Part shown: positions 1 to 8,759 of the stretch, piece by piece
Layout of the letters: each line of letters opens with the position of its first letter
How positions within the stretch are numbered: position 1 is the stretch's first letter
Source: Hyphomonadaceae bacterium UBA1849
GTDB taxonomy: Bacteria; Pseudomonadota; Alphaproteobacteria; Caulobacterales; Hyphomonadaceae
Direction of reading: 5' to 3'
DNA length: 64,000 bases
NCBI GenBank assembly: GCA_002338565.1
Contig: DDIN01000008.1
Coordinates: forward strand, 44,369 to 108,368
The notes under the pieces: model-generated
The model's input: only the letters and a program-made list of their open reading frames with translations
Database searches by the model: none
Told to the model about the DNA's origin: nothing
Made by a program: the position numbers and the translations under genes

Positions 1-1304
1 ATATCCATGTCCGAGACAATCAGCGGGAAGTCAAAACTACCCTGAATTTTGGCAATCTGGCGGTCGAGCGAACTTGTCGTACGGGTACCATTGAAATCAG
101 TTTCGGAGCTACGGCTTGCATGGCTGAGATCAACACTCAGGCCTGCACCAACCCAGCCGCCCGTAATCTCCCAGAGATCACCATTGGCCAGCAGATTCGT
201 CGAAAAAGTATCCGTTGTCCGCTCTGTGCGCTCTTCACTCAGGAAAATGAACGGCGACAGGTCAGCTGTTGGCGCCACCGTCGGATCAAGCGCATTGAGC
301 GCTGCCTGAAAGCCCGTCACGTCCGGCGCGCGGTCCGTTTCAGTCGTCGATGTATTGTGCCCGAGGCTTGTCGTGGATGTCACAAACCAGTCGCCGACAT
401 CACGGGTAAAAGTGAGGTTGATATTGGCGTCTGTTGAATCGCTTGTCTGCGTCAGCACGCCGGGCACGCCAATGTAACGCGTAAAACTCTCGTCTGTGCC
501 CGTAGTCGAAAACGGGCTGGCAGCGGGCAGAACGAAATCCTGCTCTGAAAAGCCCAGCAGCTCCTCACCCTCAGAGATTTCGATATCGCCGGAGAGCGTC
601 ATTCCGACATTACCAAAAATGCCTCTATGCGTGCTGCCACCAATTTCCAGAGACTGGCTTTCATCGCGCAGGCTGTTTGCGCCCACAAGCGGATCGCCAA
701 GGCCTCGATCAGATTCCAGAATAGCGTTGTCGACTTCGATCTCGCCATCGACGCTGGACCGCTGGCCATCAGCAATGCCGAGATAGTCGACATCAAACTC
801 GCCGCGCTGCCCCGCACCCTCGACCGGCCCGCCAAATTCAAGACTGAACGTCCAGGCCGAAAAGTCAGGCTTCAGAACAATATTGATGACCCGCTGGTTC
901 GCACCATAGCCGTATTGAAGGGCAGCCTCTTCTGGCAGCACGTCCATACGTTCAATGGCTTCCGGCGGATAAGAGCGGATTTCACGAAAGCTGGCGATAC
1001 GAACGCCATCGACCAGAAAGACGTGATCCCCGCCGCCACGACCGCGGCTGCTTGCCAATTCCGGACCAAGCTCGGCGATCAGTTCTTCAATAGATGACAC
1101 GCCATAGGCTTCGATATCCGCAGTCGTCAGTGTCTGCTCAGGCTCGATGTCGCTGACTGCCGTCCCGCGCAAACGGGTAGACGTCACCTGAACCTCTGAG
1201 AGCACGCGGTCCTGATCATCCTGTGGTGCCTCCTGCGCCGAAACAGGACAAGCAGATAAGAGAGCGCCAATACTCACAGCGCCCAGCAGGCATGAAAACC
1301 GCAT
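1..1304 (-). CDS. TonB-dependent receptor, N-terminal part (runs off the left edge)
   Basis: Reading from an ATG at 1304 on the minus strand gives one open frame to the window edge, about 434 residues. It starts with a secretion signal (MRFSCLLGAVSIGALLSAC, then VSAQE), followed by a plug-like domain with 'ELASSRGRGG', 'FLVDGVRI' and 'PPEAIERMDVLPEEAALQYG', the pattern of the plug region of outer-membrane TonB-dependent receptors, then beta-strand-rich barrel sequence. A GAGG ribosome site lies 7 bases before the ATG. The signal contains both a possible lipobox (LSAC) and a signal-peptidase I site (VSA-Q), so the mode of processing is uncertain. The substrate cannot be told. The 3' end and C-terminal strand lie outside the window. 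Confidence 0.85.
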   Translation of the reverse strand, partial: MRFSCLLGAVSIGALLSACPVSAQEAPQDDQDRVLSEVQVTSTRLRGTAVSDIEPEQTLTTADIEAYGVSSIEELIAELGPELASSRGRGGGDHVFLVDGVRIASFREIRSYPPEAIERMDVLPEEAALQYGYGANQRVINIVLKPDFSAWTFSLEFGGPVEGAGQRGEFDVDYLGIADGQRSSVDGEIEVDNAILESDRGLGDPLVGANSLRDESQSLEIGGSTHRGIFGNVGMTLSGDIEISEGEELLGFSEQDFVLPAASPFSTTGTDESFTRYIGVPGVLTQTSDSTDANINLTFTRDVGDWFVTSTTSLGHNTSTTETDRAPDVTGFQAALNALDPTVAPTADLSPFIFLSEERTERTTDTFSTNLLANGDLWEITGGWVGAGLSVDLSHASRSSETDFNGTRTTSSLDRQIAKIQGSFDFPLIVSDMD

Positions 1305-1426
1305 ACAAAACCTCGTTAATTCTCGTCGGAAGTCGTCCCCACGATCCCAAGTCTCACGAATAAACTAATTACATCCGTCGCGACCAGAAGCATGTTTATG
1401 CAGTAATCACAGAAATGTCAGAGTAT

Positions 1427-1771
1427 TTATTCTTTAGCTGCAAGTTCATCCCAACAGGCAAGCGCATGTCCGGCATACATAAGGCCGGGGCCGCCGCCCA
1501 TCTGAATGCCCATGGCCAGCACATCACCCAGCTCTTCGCGTGTGCCGCCCGCCTTCATGAGGGCTTCAACGTGGAAGTTGATGCAAGGCTCACAGCGCTG
1601 CGAAATAGCCATGCCCAGGGCAACGAACTCTTTTTCCTTGAGGCTCAGAACACCATTATCTTTCACCGCCTTTGAGAGCGTACCAAAGCCCTGCGTTGCG
1701 TCCGGAATGGTCTTGTTGAGTTCTCGAAGCTCGCTGCGCATGTCGCGGATTTTATCGGTGTAGCTCATCAC
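1427..1771 (-). CDS. AhpD-like / carboxymuconolactone decarboxylase family protein
   Basis: This 114-residue protein has the AhpD-fold signature: C60-E-P-C63 followed by H67 in 'QRCEPCINFHVEALMKAG', with the upstream 'LSLKEKEFVALGMAISQ' helix. Members with CxxC-xxx-H act as thiol-dependent alkylhydroperoxidases; others are gamma-carboxymuconolactone decarboxylases. The cysteine pair and histidine favour a redox role, which is inference. Length fits a one-domain member. The start could be 1771 or the next codon (MM). It stands alone between the receptor and the divergent gene at 1883. Confidence 0.8.
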   Translation of the reverse strand: MMSYTDKIRDMRSELRELNKTIPDATQGFGTLSKAVKDNGVLSLKEKEFVALGMAISQRCEPCINFHVEALMKAGGTREELGDVLAMGIQMGGGPGLMYAGHALACWDELAAKE

Positions 1772-1882
1772 AAATCCCCTGATCTAAAATCACCATTTCA
1801 TGATGTTCTAATATCAGACTTTCCCGCGCGAGCGTGCAGGATTTCATAGGCATTTTGTCGCTGCTCACCTAAGTTACTGGCG

Positions 1883-2593
1883 ATGCATAAGAGCCAGCAC
1901 TTTCCACTGTCAGATCACGCGCGCATTGATGTCGCCCTGCGCATCATGAAATGTGAGCTACCGTTTCGGGTGAATGCCATGCCGGAAGCCCGCCACCTGA
2001 AGATGAGCGAAATCCTGCCTCCTTCGAGCCCGGTTCTCAAAAAAGGATTCGAGATGGATGCGCGCGACTGGCTGCGTGTGCTGAACCATTTGAAGATTGC
2101 AAACGTACAGGACGACATCAAAACCCTCTCCCGCTTGCGAGACCTGTGGGCGCACCAGCAGGACCTCAAAGTCGGTGATGCAACGCGGTTCTGCGAAACA
2201 GCGTCGGATTTAATGAGCGAGTTGAACGCTAGCGACGTGGCGCGCGTGCTTTCAATTTTGTCCGCACCTCCACCCTTTTCTGTCGGGCCTCACTCCCAGG
2301 CAGAAAGCTATCGCGAGCTGTGCCAGTTGCTGGATCTTGATCCGGATGATCAGAGTGACCTTAGACGCTTTTTCAAATATCTCGTCTGGCAGGTGGCACA
2401 GGCAAAGACCACCAGTGCACCGGCTCTGGCAATAACGCTGGAAAACGATCTGAATTACGAAACCGACGCACTGCCTCCGCCCCTGTTCAACTGGGTTCTG
2501 GACCTCTCATCTGATGCGCCTGCGCAAATGGTTCGCGCTAGCGTGCGACACAGCCGCGCCCTGCTTGATGAGCGCGGTGAAGACGCGTACTGA
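1883..2593 (+). CDS. hypothetical protein upstream of meaB
   Basis: I do not recognise this 236-residue protein. It is soluble, mostly predicted helical, and lacks a signal peptide, membrane segment or cysteine motif. It ends 6 bases before meaB on the same strand, so the two are very likely co-transcribed. The start is unsure: ATG 1883 is the longest, but in-frame ATGs at 1979 and 2003 are also possible, and the first 40 residues look less protein-like than the rest ('MSEILPPSSPVLKKGFEMDARDW' region onward, from 2003). A partner or accessory role for MeaB is only inferred from position. Confidence 0.6.
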   Translation: MHKSQHFPLSDHARIDVALRIMKCELPFRVNAMPEARHLKMSEILPPSSPVLKKGFEMDARDWLRVLNHLKIANVQDDIKTLSRLRDLWAHQQDLKVGDATRFCETASDLMSELNASDVARVLSILSAPPPFSVGPHSQAESYRELCQLLDLDPDDQSDLRRFFKYLVWQVAQAKTTSAPALAITLENDLNYETDALPPPLFNWVLDLSSDAPAQMVRASVRHSRALLDERGEDAY

Positions 2594-2599
2594 ACCATC

Positions 2600-3556
2600 A
2601 TGGAAGTCGATCTGAGCACACGCCGGGGCCTTGCCCGCGCCATCACCCGCGTTGAAAGCCGCCGCACGGACCATCAGGCCGAAGCGCGCAAGCTTCTGTC
2701 TTCTGTCATGTCCGAAACCGGCAAAAGCCAACGGATTGGCATTACCGGCGTGCCAGGTGTTGGCAAATCCACATTTATTGACGCCTTTGGAACCATGCTC
2801 ACGGAGATGGGGCATAAGGTTGCTGTGCTCGCCGTCGATCCGACCTCGCAGCGCTCTGGCGGCTCTATCCTGGGCGATAAAACGCGCATGGCGCGGCTTT
2901 CAGTTGATGAGAAAGCCTTTGTGCGCCCCTCACCAGCAGGCGAGACGCTTGGCGGCGTTGCACGCAAAACCCGGGAAAGCCTGCTTCTGTGTGAAGCGGC
3001 CGGTTATGACGTCATCCTCGTGGAAACCGTCGGCGTCGGGCAGTCTGAAACTGTGGTCGCCAATATGGTGGACTTCTTCTTGGTCCTCATGCTGCCGAAT
3101 GCGGGCGATGACCTGCAGGGGATTAAAAAAGGTGTGCTGGAAGTCGCCGATCTGATTGCCGTCAACAAAGCTGATATCGACGAAAAAGCAGCCAAGCGCG
3201 CCCAGCGCCATTACCAGAATGCGCTGCATATTCTGGAGCCGGTCGACCCGTCATGGTCTCCGCCGGTTCTGACCTGTGCAGGCGCAACGGGCGATGGCCT
3301 GAAAGAGCTCTGGGACACGATTGAACTTCATAAGAAGAAGACGGAAGAGTCCGGCTCTCGGGATAAGCGCCGCGCGGACCAGCAACTCACATGGATGAAC
3401 GAGCTTATTCAGGACGGGCTCATGGCGGCGTTCCGCTCCCATCCGGACGTTGTAGCCAAGCTCGCAGCAATGAAACACGGCGTTGAAACCGGCGCTATTC
3501 CTGCGTCTGCTGCTGCCGAACAACTTTTGGAAGCCTTTGGCGTCGAAGGCTTTTAG
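2600..3556 (+). CDS. meaB: MeaB/ArgK-family GTPase (methylmalonyl-CoA mutase chaperone)
   Basis: 318 residues with a G3E-type P-loop 'GITGVPGVGKST' (about 47-58), Switch-type 'VDPTSQRSGGSILGDKTRM', 'LVETVGVGQSE', the 'NKAD' base-recognition motif and the C-terminal helical dimerisation arm. MeaB-type GTPases protect and reload the B12 cofactor of methylmalonyl-CoA mutase in the cytoplasm. No mutase gene is in the window, so the client enzyme must be encoded elsewhere. It follows an unknown gene by 6 bases. Its stop overlaps the stop of the convergent TetR gene by three bases. Confidence 0.9.
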   Translation: MEVDLSTRRGLARAITRVESRRTDHQAEARKLLSSVMSETGKSQRIGITGVPGVGKSTFIDAFGTMLTEMGHKVAVLAVDPTSQRSGGSILGDKTRMARLSVDEKAFVRPSPAGETLGGVARKTRESLLLCEAAGYDVILVETVGVGQSETVVANMVDFFLVLMLPNAGDDLQGIKKGVLEVADLIAVNKADIDEKAAKRAQRHYQNALHILEPVDPSWSPPVLTCAGATGDGLKELWDTIELHKKKTEESGSRDKRRADQQLTWMNELIQDGLMAAFRSHPDVVAKLAAMKHGVETGAIPASAAAEQLLEAFGVEGF

Positions 3557-4164
3557 CCTTTACGCTCTGCCTCCAGCTGACGCAGACCAAGCATAAGAAC
3601 TGAAAGCGCCATTTCCTTCGCACGACTTGGCGGCTTGCCGAGCATTTCACTCAAGGTCTGCCCGAAGAGACCGACACCCAGCGCCAGCGTGATACAAACA
3701 AGCATCACATCTTCCACGACGTCTTCAGGCACATTCTGATGGTGAAACTTCGTGCGTGTCACATCGCGCACGACCTGCCTCACATTGGTTAGTCTTCCTG
3801 CCTGATGGGTCAGCTCCAGCCAGGCGGCCAGCTTTGACGCCTGCTTCTGCTCGAACGCTTCGAACAAGGTCGTCAATGCCTGAGCGCGAGACACTTCGGT
3901 GTCTTCTGTCAGCTCGATCGCCATCACCTTCTCGACAAGCTCGGCAATCATCCGCTCCATCAGCGCCGTGTGGACACCGTCTATGGTTCCAAAATGATGC
4001 AGCACTGTTGCGTTCGCGACGCCTGCTTCCTTCGCCACATCAGCAAGACGCAAGGTTTGAGGCCCCTGCTCGGTCAGAAGGCGTTCCGCCGAAGCCAGAA
4101 TATTTGCCCGTGATTCCTCGGGCGTTCGTCGGATTCTGGGCTGCGTATTTTTTCTTATCGACAT
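3553..4164 (-). CDS. TetR/AcrR-family transcriptional regulator
   Basis: 203 residues. The N-terminal helix-turn-helix (about residues 17-62: 'RANILASAERLLTEQG', 'LRLADVAKEAGVANATVLHHFG') is typical of TetR repressors; the rest is a variable helical ligand-binding domain. It is divergent from the PF10118-type hydrolase gene at 4245 with an 80-base spacer containing a small palindrome, so it probably controls that gene and itself. Its ligand is unknown. It converges on meaB with overlapping stop codons. Confidence 0.88.
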   Translation of the reverse strand: MSIRKNTQPRIRRTPEESRANILASAERLLTEQGPQTLRLADVAKEAGVANATVLHHFGTIDGVHTALMERMIAELVEKVMAIELTEDTEVSRAQALTTLFEAFEQKQASKLAAWLELTHQAGRLTNVRQVVRDVTRTKFHHQNVPEDVVEDVMLVCITLALGVGLFGQTLSEMLGKPPSRAKEMALSVLMLGLRQLEAERKG

Positions 4165-4188
4165 TTTTGTCAGTAGCGCTTATATTAC

Positions 4189-4198
4189 TTGTGAACAA
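4189..4198. promoter_or_regulatory. candidate TetR operator (TTGT-GA-ACAA)
   Basis: The divergent spacer between the TetR gene and the hydrolase contains the short inverted repeat TTGTGAACAA within a slightly longer imperfect dyad. TetR-family repressors commonly bind such dyads between divergent genes. No second copy was found, so this is only a candidate. Confidence 0.3.
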
Positions 4199-4244
4199 AC
4201 TTGGCCCCACCTTAGCGGCCACTTAGCGAAACAGGAATTGTCAG

Positions 4245-5087
4245 ATGACGGAAAAGCGCACACCAGAGGACGTTTCTATCTCTCCTCGTGACATCAAATT
4301 CAGCCATGAAGGCGCGAAGAACCCGCATTGGCTCGATAATGATCCTGTCGGCACAGCCATTATGAATACGCTGTCGCTCACCTTCCCTGATGGCGAGCGT
4401 ATGTTCATGGACTCAGTGCGCAATTATCGCGGAGAGCTTTCCGGCAAGCTGCTTCAGGATGTGAAGGACTTCATTCATCAGGAAGCAATCCACTCACGCG
4501 AACATCACCTCATGAACCAGCTGATCGATCGCGAGAAATACCCGGTAGAAGAGATTGAAGGCTTTGTCCGTGAGCGCGTCGCCTTTGCCCGCTCCGGCGG
4601 ACCGATGCGCATGCTGATCGGCACGATCTGTCTTGAGCATTTCACAGCCATGATGGCGGATATGATGGTCGAGCATCAGGATGTGTTTCAGAACACTGAT
4701 CCGGAAATCGAAGCCATGTGGCGCTGGCACGCTATGGAAGAGACCGAGCATAAGGCCGTCGCCTATGACGTCTTCCTTGAAGTCTCCAAAGACTGGTCCG
4801 GCTTCAAACGCTATATGCGCCGCTGCATCTCTATGCTGATAATCTCCAAGACCTTCACCAATAATATCGCGACCTACGCCGCTATGCTGCTTGAGGCTGA
4901 AGGCTGGGACAAGAAAGACGCGAAAAAGGCGATCAGCAAATATCTCTGGAAGACACCTAGCCTGTTTGGCCGCGGCTGGAAGGTCTGGCTCTCCTGGTTC
5001 AAACCGGGCTTCCACCCATGGGATCATGACAATCGTGCGCTCATGACAGAGTGGAAAGCCGAATTTGACGCTGTAGCTGCCGAATAA
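4245..5087 (+). CDS. PF10118-type putative metal-dependent hydrolase
   Basis: 280 residues matching the 'predicted metal-dependent hydrolase' family by its opening ('SPRDIKFSHEGAKNPHW') and by the spaced helix-borne ligands 'FIHQEAIHSREHH', 'LEHFTA' and 'WHAMEETEHKAVAYDVF', which resemble a ferritin-like di-metal site. The reaction is not known; relatives often sit beside TetR regulators and lipid-handling genes. It is divergent from the TetR gene and 33 bases before the metallophosphoesterase, so those two may be co-transcribed. Confidence 0.8.
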   Translation: MTEKRTPEDVSISPRDIKFSHEGAKNPHWLDNDPVGTAIMNTLSLTFPDGERMFMDSVRNYRGELSGKLLQDVKDFIHQEAIHSREHHLMNQLIDREKYPVEEIEGFVRERVAFARSGGPMRMLIGTICLEHFTAMMADMMVEHQDVFQNTDPEIEAMWRWHAMEETEHKAVAYDVFLEVSKDWSGFKRYMRRCISMLIISKTFTNNIATYAAMLLEAEGWDKKDAKKAISKYLWKTPSLFGRGWKVWLSWFKPGFHPWDHDNRALMTEWKAEFDAVAAE

Positions 5088-5120
5088 CCGCCTTAAAATG
5101 GGTGCAATCGGGTATCACCA

Positions 5121-6077
5121 ATGATGCTCATGAAACAGCTCATTTTCTACGTCAGCTTTCTCTATTTCCCATTCGTCATCGCGATGGGATGGCTCATGAT
5201 CAGGCGCTCCGGCTTTTATCGCTGGGGCGCATTATCATTAGTGCTTCTCTCTTCGGTTCCGGCCTATGCCCGCTTTGTCGAACCGCGCATTTTACGCACC
5301 ATTGAGGCGGAGATTGCACTCGCCGGTTCACCAGCAGAGGACGGCAATGACATCCGTCTCTTGTTATTCTCCGACACGCATATCGGCATGTTCGGCAATG
5401 CCATGCCGCTCGAACGGATACGCGAGCGAGCAGACACTCTGGACTTTGACGCCGTGCTCGTGGCTGGCGACCTCACCTACCATTTGCCGGAAGATCAGAT
5501 TGAAGCGGCCTTTCATGAGCTGAACAATTTCGGAAAGCCGGTCTTCGTGGTTTTCGGCAATCATGATGTCGGCTTTCCGGGCCCTGACCTCGGCATGCAG
5601 CTCGCAGGCTATTTCGCGACGCTTGAGAACGTCCACCTCCTGAATAACCGAACGGAGGTCCTTACGCTGAACGGGCGCGAGATATGGCTGACAGGCACCT
5701 CAGACCTCTGGCAGGGGCAGATTGAATACCCGACAGAGAACCCGCCAACAGGCACGCCGCGCATCATCCTCACTCACAATCCGGATGTGGCGATGCGTGT
5801 TCCGCCAAACGTACGGTACGACGTATTATTTGCGGGTCATACGCATGGCGGCCAGATCAGAATTCCGGGCCTGTATCAGCGCGCCCTACCCTCGCAATAC
5901 GGTTTTGATCGCGGGCTCTATGAAGAAGTCACGCCTGCGTCTGCCGCCGCCATTGCCGAGACCCATCAGATCTACATCACGTCTGGCACGGGTATGGTTG
6001 GTCTTCCGATGCGCTTACTGATGCCTCCGCAGGTCGATCTGATAACAGTGCGCCTGCCTCGGGGAGAGGATGGCTAG
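5121..6077 (+). CDS. membrane-anchored metallophosphoesterase
   Basis: 318 residues with one or two N-terminal membrane helices (about 6-50) and then a calcineurin-like phosphoesterase domain: 'FSDTHIG', 'VLVAGDLTYH', 'VVFGNHDVG', 'ILTHNPDVA' and 'FAGHTHGGQIRIPG' supply the usual D/H/N metal ligands. Relatives such as YkuE and YaeI are membrane-tethered phosphoesterases linked to lipid A or phosphatidate metabolism; the substrate here is unknown. The start is ATG 5121 or the adjacent in-frame ATG at 5124. Confidence 0.88.
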   Translation: MMLMKQLIFYVSFLYFPFVIAMGWLMIRRSGFYRWGALSLVLLSSVPAYARFVEPRILRTIEAEIALAGSPAEDGNDIRLLLFSDTHIGMFGNAMPLERIRERADTLDFDAVLVAGDLTYHLPEDQIEAAFHELNNFGKPVFVVFGNHDVGFPGPDLGMQLAGYFATLENVHLLNNRTEVLTLNGREIWLTGTSDLWQGQIEYPTENPPTGTPRIILTHNPDVAMRVPPNVRYDVLFAGHTHGGQIRIPGLYQRALPSQYGFDRGLYEEVTPASAAAIAETHQIYITSGTGMVGLPMRLLMPPQVDLITVRLPRGEDG

Positions 6078-6144
6078 GGTCACCACAAAGTGTTCTCAGA
6101 CCCGCTAGTTAAACGCTGACATGCTGTACTCAAGCTGACAAACT

Positions 6145-6161
6145 TCCCGAAAAACACGGGA
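6145..6161 (+). promoter_or_regulatory. hairpin overlapping the ribosome site of the isomerase gene
   Basis: TCCCG (6145-6149) pairs with CGGGA (6157-6161) across a 7-base A-rich loop. The 3' arm runs into the Shine-Dalgarno sequence GGGAGAG of the gene starting at 6169, so folding would partly hide it. A stronger version of the same arrangement lies before the amidase gene at 7326. Confidence 0.35.
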
Positions 6162-6168
6162 GAGAAAC

Positions 6169-6816
6169 ATGTCAGGCGTCGATATCTATTGGTCGTTCCG
6201 CAGCCCATATTCCTATCTGGCGACCCCACGCCTTCGAGAGATGAGCAAGCGTTGGGACGTGCCCTTCACCATCAAACCGGTCTATCCGATTGCGGTTCGC
6301 ATTCCGGGCTTCTTCAAACAGGTCAATCCGCTCTGGCCGCCCTATCTGATGCGTGACTGTTTTCGCATTGCCCAGTTCAACGGCCTGCCCTTTGGCCGCC
6401 CGAACCCTGATCCAGTCGTGATGGATATGGCGACAGGCGACGTGCCAGCCGACCAGCCATATATTCACAGGCTGACGCGCCTTGGCGTACTCGCCAGTCA
6501 CACGCCGCAGGCGCTTGATTACTTCTATGAAGTCTCGACCCTCATCTGGTCTGGCGAAACAAACTGGATGGAAGGCAGCGTCCTGTCAGATGCGGTCGCA
6601 CGCGCTGGACTGGACCTTGCCGCACTCGACGCGGACGCCATTGAGCGCGAGGCGGAGCTTGAGGCTGAAATTGAAGCCAACGAAGCTGCACAAAAAAACG
6701 CCGGGCATTGGGGCGTTCCTCTAATGGTGTTTGAAGATGAGCCGTTTTTCGGGCAGGATCGCCTCGATATTCTGGAATGGCGCATGAAACAGTCAGGCGT
6801 CCCGCAGACATCCTAA
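6169..6816 (+). CDS. DsbA-like 2-hydroxychromene-2-carboxylate isomerase family protein
   Basis: 215 residues with a thioredoxin/GST-kappa fold opening 'DIYWSFRSPYSYLA'; the serine of 'SPYSY' replaces the catalytic cysteine of true DsbA, as in HCCA isomerases and kappa-class GSTs, which use glutathione. The C-terminus has the typical 'WGVPLMVFEDEPFFGQDRLD'. In naphthalene-type degradation the enzyme isomerises 2-hydroxychromene-2-carboxylate, but no aromatic-degradation genes are nearby, so the actual substrate is open. It begins a same-strand run with the glyoxalase-like, amidase and GFA-like genes. Confidence 0.82.
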   Translation: MSGVDIYWSFRSPYSYLATPRLREMSKRWDVPFTIKPVYPIAVRIPGFFKQVNPLWPPYLMRDCFRIAQFNGLPFGRPNPDPVVMDMATGDVPADQPYIHRLTRLGVLASHTPQALDYFYEVSTLIWSGETNWMEGSVLSDAVARAGLDLAALDADAIEREAELEAEIEANEAAQKNAGHWGVPLMVFEDEPFFGQDRLDILEWRMKQSGVPQTS

Positions 6817-6828
6817 GGGGGAATTCAC

Positions 6829-7218
6829 ATGTCAAAAGTCATCGGTGTCGGCGGCATCTTCTTTCACTGCGCGGACGTGGACGCGACCAAAGCCTGGTAT
6901 GCGAAGGTCATCGGCGAAGACCTGAACGACTTTGGCGGATGGAATTTTTCTCACAAGGAAGCCGGTGAAAAATTCCCGAAAGGTGCGCAATCCATCTTCG
7001 CACCGTTTGAAAAGTCGGATTACTTCAAGCCGTCAGACCTACCGTTCATGATAAATCTCATGGTGGACGATCTTGATGGCGTACTCGCTCGTCTTGAAGC
7101 TGAAGGCATTGAGCAGGTTCAGCCGCGCGAAACCTATGGTTACGGCAAGTTCGCCTGGCTGATGGATCCGGACGGTCGCAAAATCGAATTATGGGAACCG
7201 ATCGAGACTGACCACTGA
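6829..7218 (+). CDS. VOC/glyoxalase-superfamily protein
   Basis: 129 residues with the paired beta-alpha-beta-beta-beta modules of the vicinal-oxygen-chelate fold. Metal ligands are plausible at the N-terminal 'FFHCAD' histidine and the C-terminal 'DPDGRKIELWEP' glutamate, the usual end motif. Family members include glyoxalase I, dioxygenases and fosfomycin-resistance proteins; nothing here picks one. A good ribosome site (AAGGGGG) lies 12 bases after the isomerase gene, suggesting an operon and possibly a glutathione-linked detoxification role (inference). Confidence 0.8.
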   Translation: MSKVIGVGGIFFHCADVDATKAWYAKVIGEDLNDFGGWNFSHKEAGEKFPKGAQSIFAPFEKSDYFKPSDLPFMINLMVDDLDGVLARLEAEGIEQVQPRETYGYGKFAWLMDPDGRKIELWEPIETDH

Positions 7219-7291
7219 TCGCTCAGGTCCCGAAAGTGTATTGAGAAAAACACACCAATTGCAGACCTGACAAGTCAATAAAAACCTGAAA

Positions 7292-7323
7292 CTCTCCCCT
7301 CAAAGAAAACACACAGGGGAGAG
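7292..7323 (+). promoter_or_regulatory. 9-bp inverted repeat that sequesters the amidase ribosome site
   Basis: CTCTCCCCT (7292-7300) is the perfect complement of AGGGGAGAG (7315-7323), with a 14-base A-rich loop. The second arm is itself the Shine-Dalgarno sequence, ending two bases before the ATG at 7326. In RNA this would be a stable hairpin with the ribosome site in the stem, a layout seen in translation-controlling leaders and RNA thermometers. Confidence 0.5.
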
Positions 7324-7325
7324 AC

Positions 7326-8759
7326 ATGAAGGAATACACGCAATACGACGCCATTGGCCTCGCAGAGCTCGTCGCTAAAAAGGAAGTCAGCCCGAAAGAG
7401 CTGATGGATGAGGCCCTCAGCCGCGCCGAAAAGGCAAAGGAAGAGCTGAACTGCGTCTCTGCTCTGTTTCCAGATATTGCTGAAGCCCAGATCAGCGAAG
7501 GCCTGCCGAAAGGGCCATTGTCAGGCATTCCCTTCATGACGAAAGACCTCGGCGTCGCTGTCAAAGGCGCACCGCTGACGTCCGGCTCGCGACTGTTCAA
7601 AGATTTCGTTGCGGATAAGAACTCCGAACTTGTCGAGCGGTATCGCAAAGCCGGCATTGTCACCTTTGGCCAGACGACCAGCCCGGAATATGGCCTGACC
7701 ACTTCTACTGAGAGCGCCCTGTTCGGGCAGACGAAAAACCCGTGGAACCTGGAACGCACATCAGGCGGCTCGTCCGGCGGCGCGTCTTCAGCAGTTGCTT
7801 CAGGTGTGCTTCCACTCGCACAAGCCAGTGATGGAGGTGGCTCGATCCGTATCCCTGCAGCGTGCACCGGCTTGTTTGGCATGAAGCCATCACGTGGTCG
7901 TATCCCGATGGGCCCTGTCCGCACAGAAGGCTGGAGCGGCCTTTCTACCGTGCACGCCGTGTCCCGCACTGTACGTGATAACGCCCTCCTCATGGACCTT
8001 ACGCATGGCCGCGAACCGGGCTCGCGATATGTTGCGCCGGACGAGCAGGTCTCCTTTCTGGATCAACTGAAGAATACACCGCGCCAGCTGCGTATTGCAC
8101 TTTGGACCACCGCACCGAACGGCACCCAGCCTGATGCAGAAGCTCAAAAAGGGCTTGATGACACGGTCAGTCTTCTCGAAAACCTTGGACATATAGTCGA
8201 AGCGTCAGCGCCCGCGCTGAGTGGTGAAGCTATCGGAAAAGCCCTTCTGATGAACATTTCTGCCTACACTGCGGATCTCACCCAATCACGCGCACAGGCA
8301 CTTGGCCGTCCACTGCAAGATGATGATCTCGAGCCTCTGACACGCGACATGGTGAATCTCGGCCATACCGTCCCGATGTCCATGCTCGCATGGGCTAATG
8401 GCGTGTTTCAGGAAACGGCCGTCACATTCGACAACTGGATGGATGCAGGCAATTTCGATCTCTGCCTTTCGCCAATGCTGTCCAGAGAGCCGGACATGCT
8501 GGGTGAGCTAAGCCTGTCCCGCGAAGACAAGGACGCCTACGGCAAAGCCGTCACAAGTTTTGCGCCGCATGCCTCTGTTTTCAACATGACGGGCGCTCCT
8601 GCCATGTCTGTGCCTCTGCATTGGTCATCCAACAATCTGCCAATTGGCATGATGTTCGGTGCGCGTTATGGCGATGAAGGTATTCTCTACCGCCTCGCAG
8701 CCCAGCTGGAAGAGGCGAAACCATGGTTCGATAAAAGGCCGCCTTTATTCTATGACTGA
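7326..8759 (+). CDS. amidase (amidase-signature family)
   Basis: 477 residues with the Ser-cisSer-Lys machinery of amidase-signature enzymes: lysine 73 in 'GIPFMTKDLGV', the 'RTSGGSSGGASSAVASG' signature (about 145-160), and the nucleophile Ser173 in 'DGGGSIRIPA'. These cytoplasmic enzymes hydrolyse amide bonds; GatA is the best known member, but the absence of gatB/gatC neighbours and the divergent C-terminus argue for a general amidase. Substrate unknown. The ribosome site lies inside a hairpin, so translation may be controlled. Its last 8 bases overlap the next gene. Confidence 0.88.
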   Translation: MKEYTQYDAIGLAELVAKKEVSPKELMDEALSRAEKAKEELNCVSALFPDIAEAQISEGLPKGPLSGIPFMTKDLGVAVKGAPLTSGSRLFKDFVADKNSELVERYRKAGIVTFGQTTSPEYGLTTSTESALFGQTKNPWNLERTSGGSSGGASSAVASGVLPLAQASDGGGSIRIPAACTGLFGMKPSRGRIPMGPVRTEGWSGLSTVHAVSRTVRDNALLMDLTHGREPGSRYVAPDEQVSFLDQLKNTPRQLRIALWTTAPNGTQPDAEAQKGLDDTVSLLENLGHIVEASAPALSGEAIGKALLMNISAYTADLTQSRAQALGRPLQDDDLEPLTRDMVNLGHTVPMSMLAWANGVFQETAVTFDNWMDAGNFDLCLSPMLSREPDMLGELSLSREDKDAYGKAVTSFAPHASVFNMTGAPAMSVPLHWSSNNLPIGMMFGARYGDEGILYRLAAQLEEAKPWFDKRPPLFYD

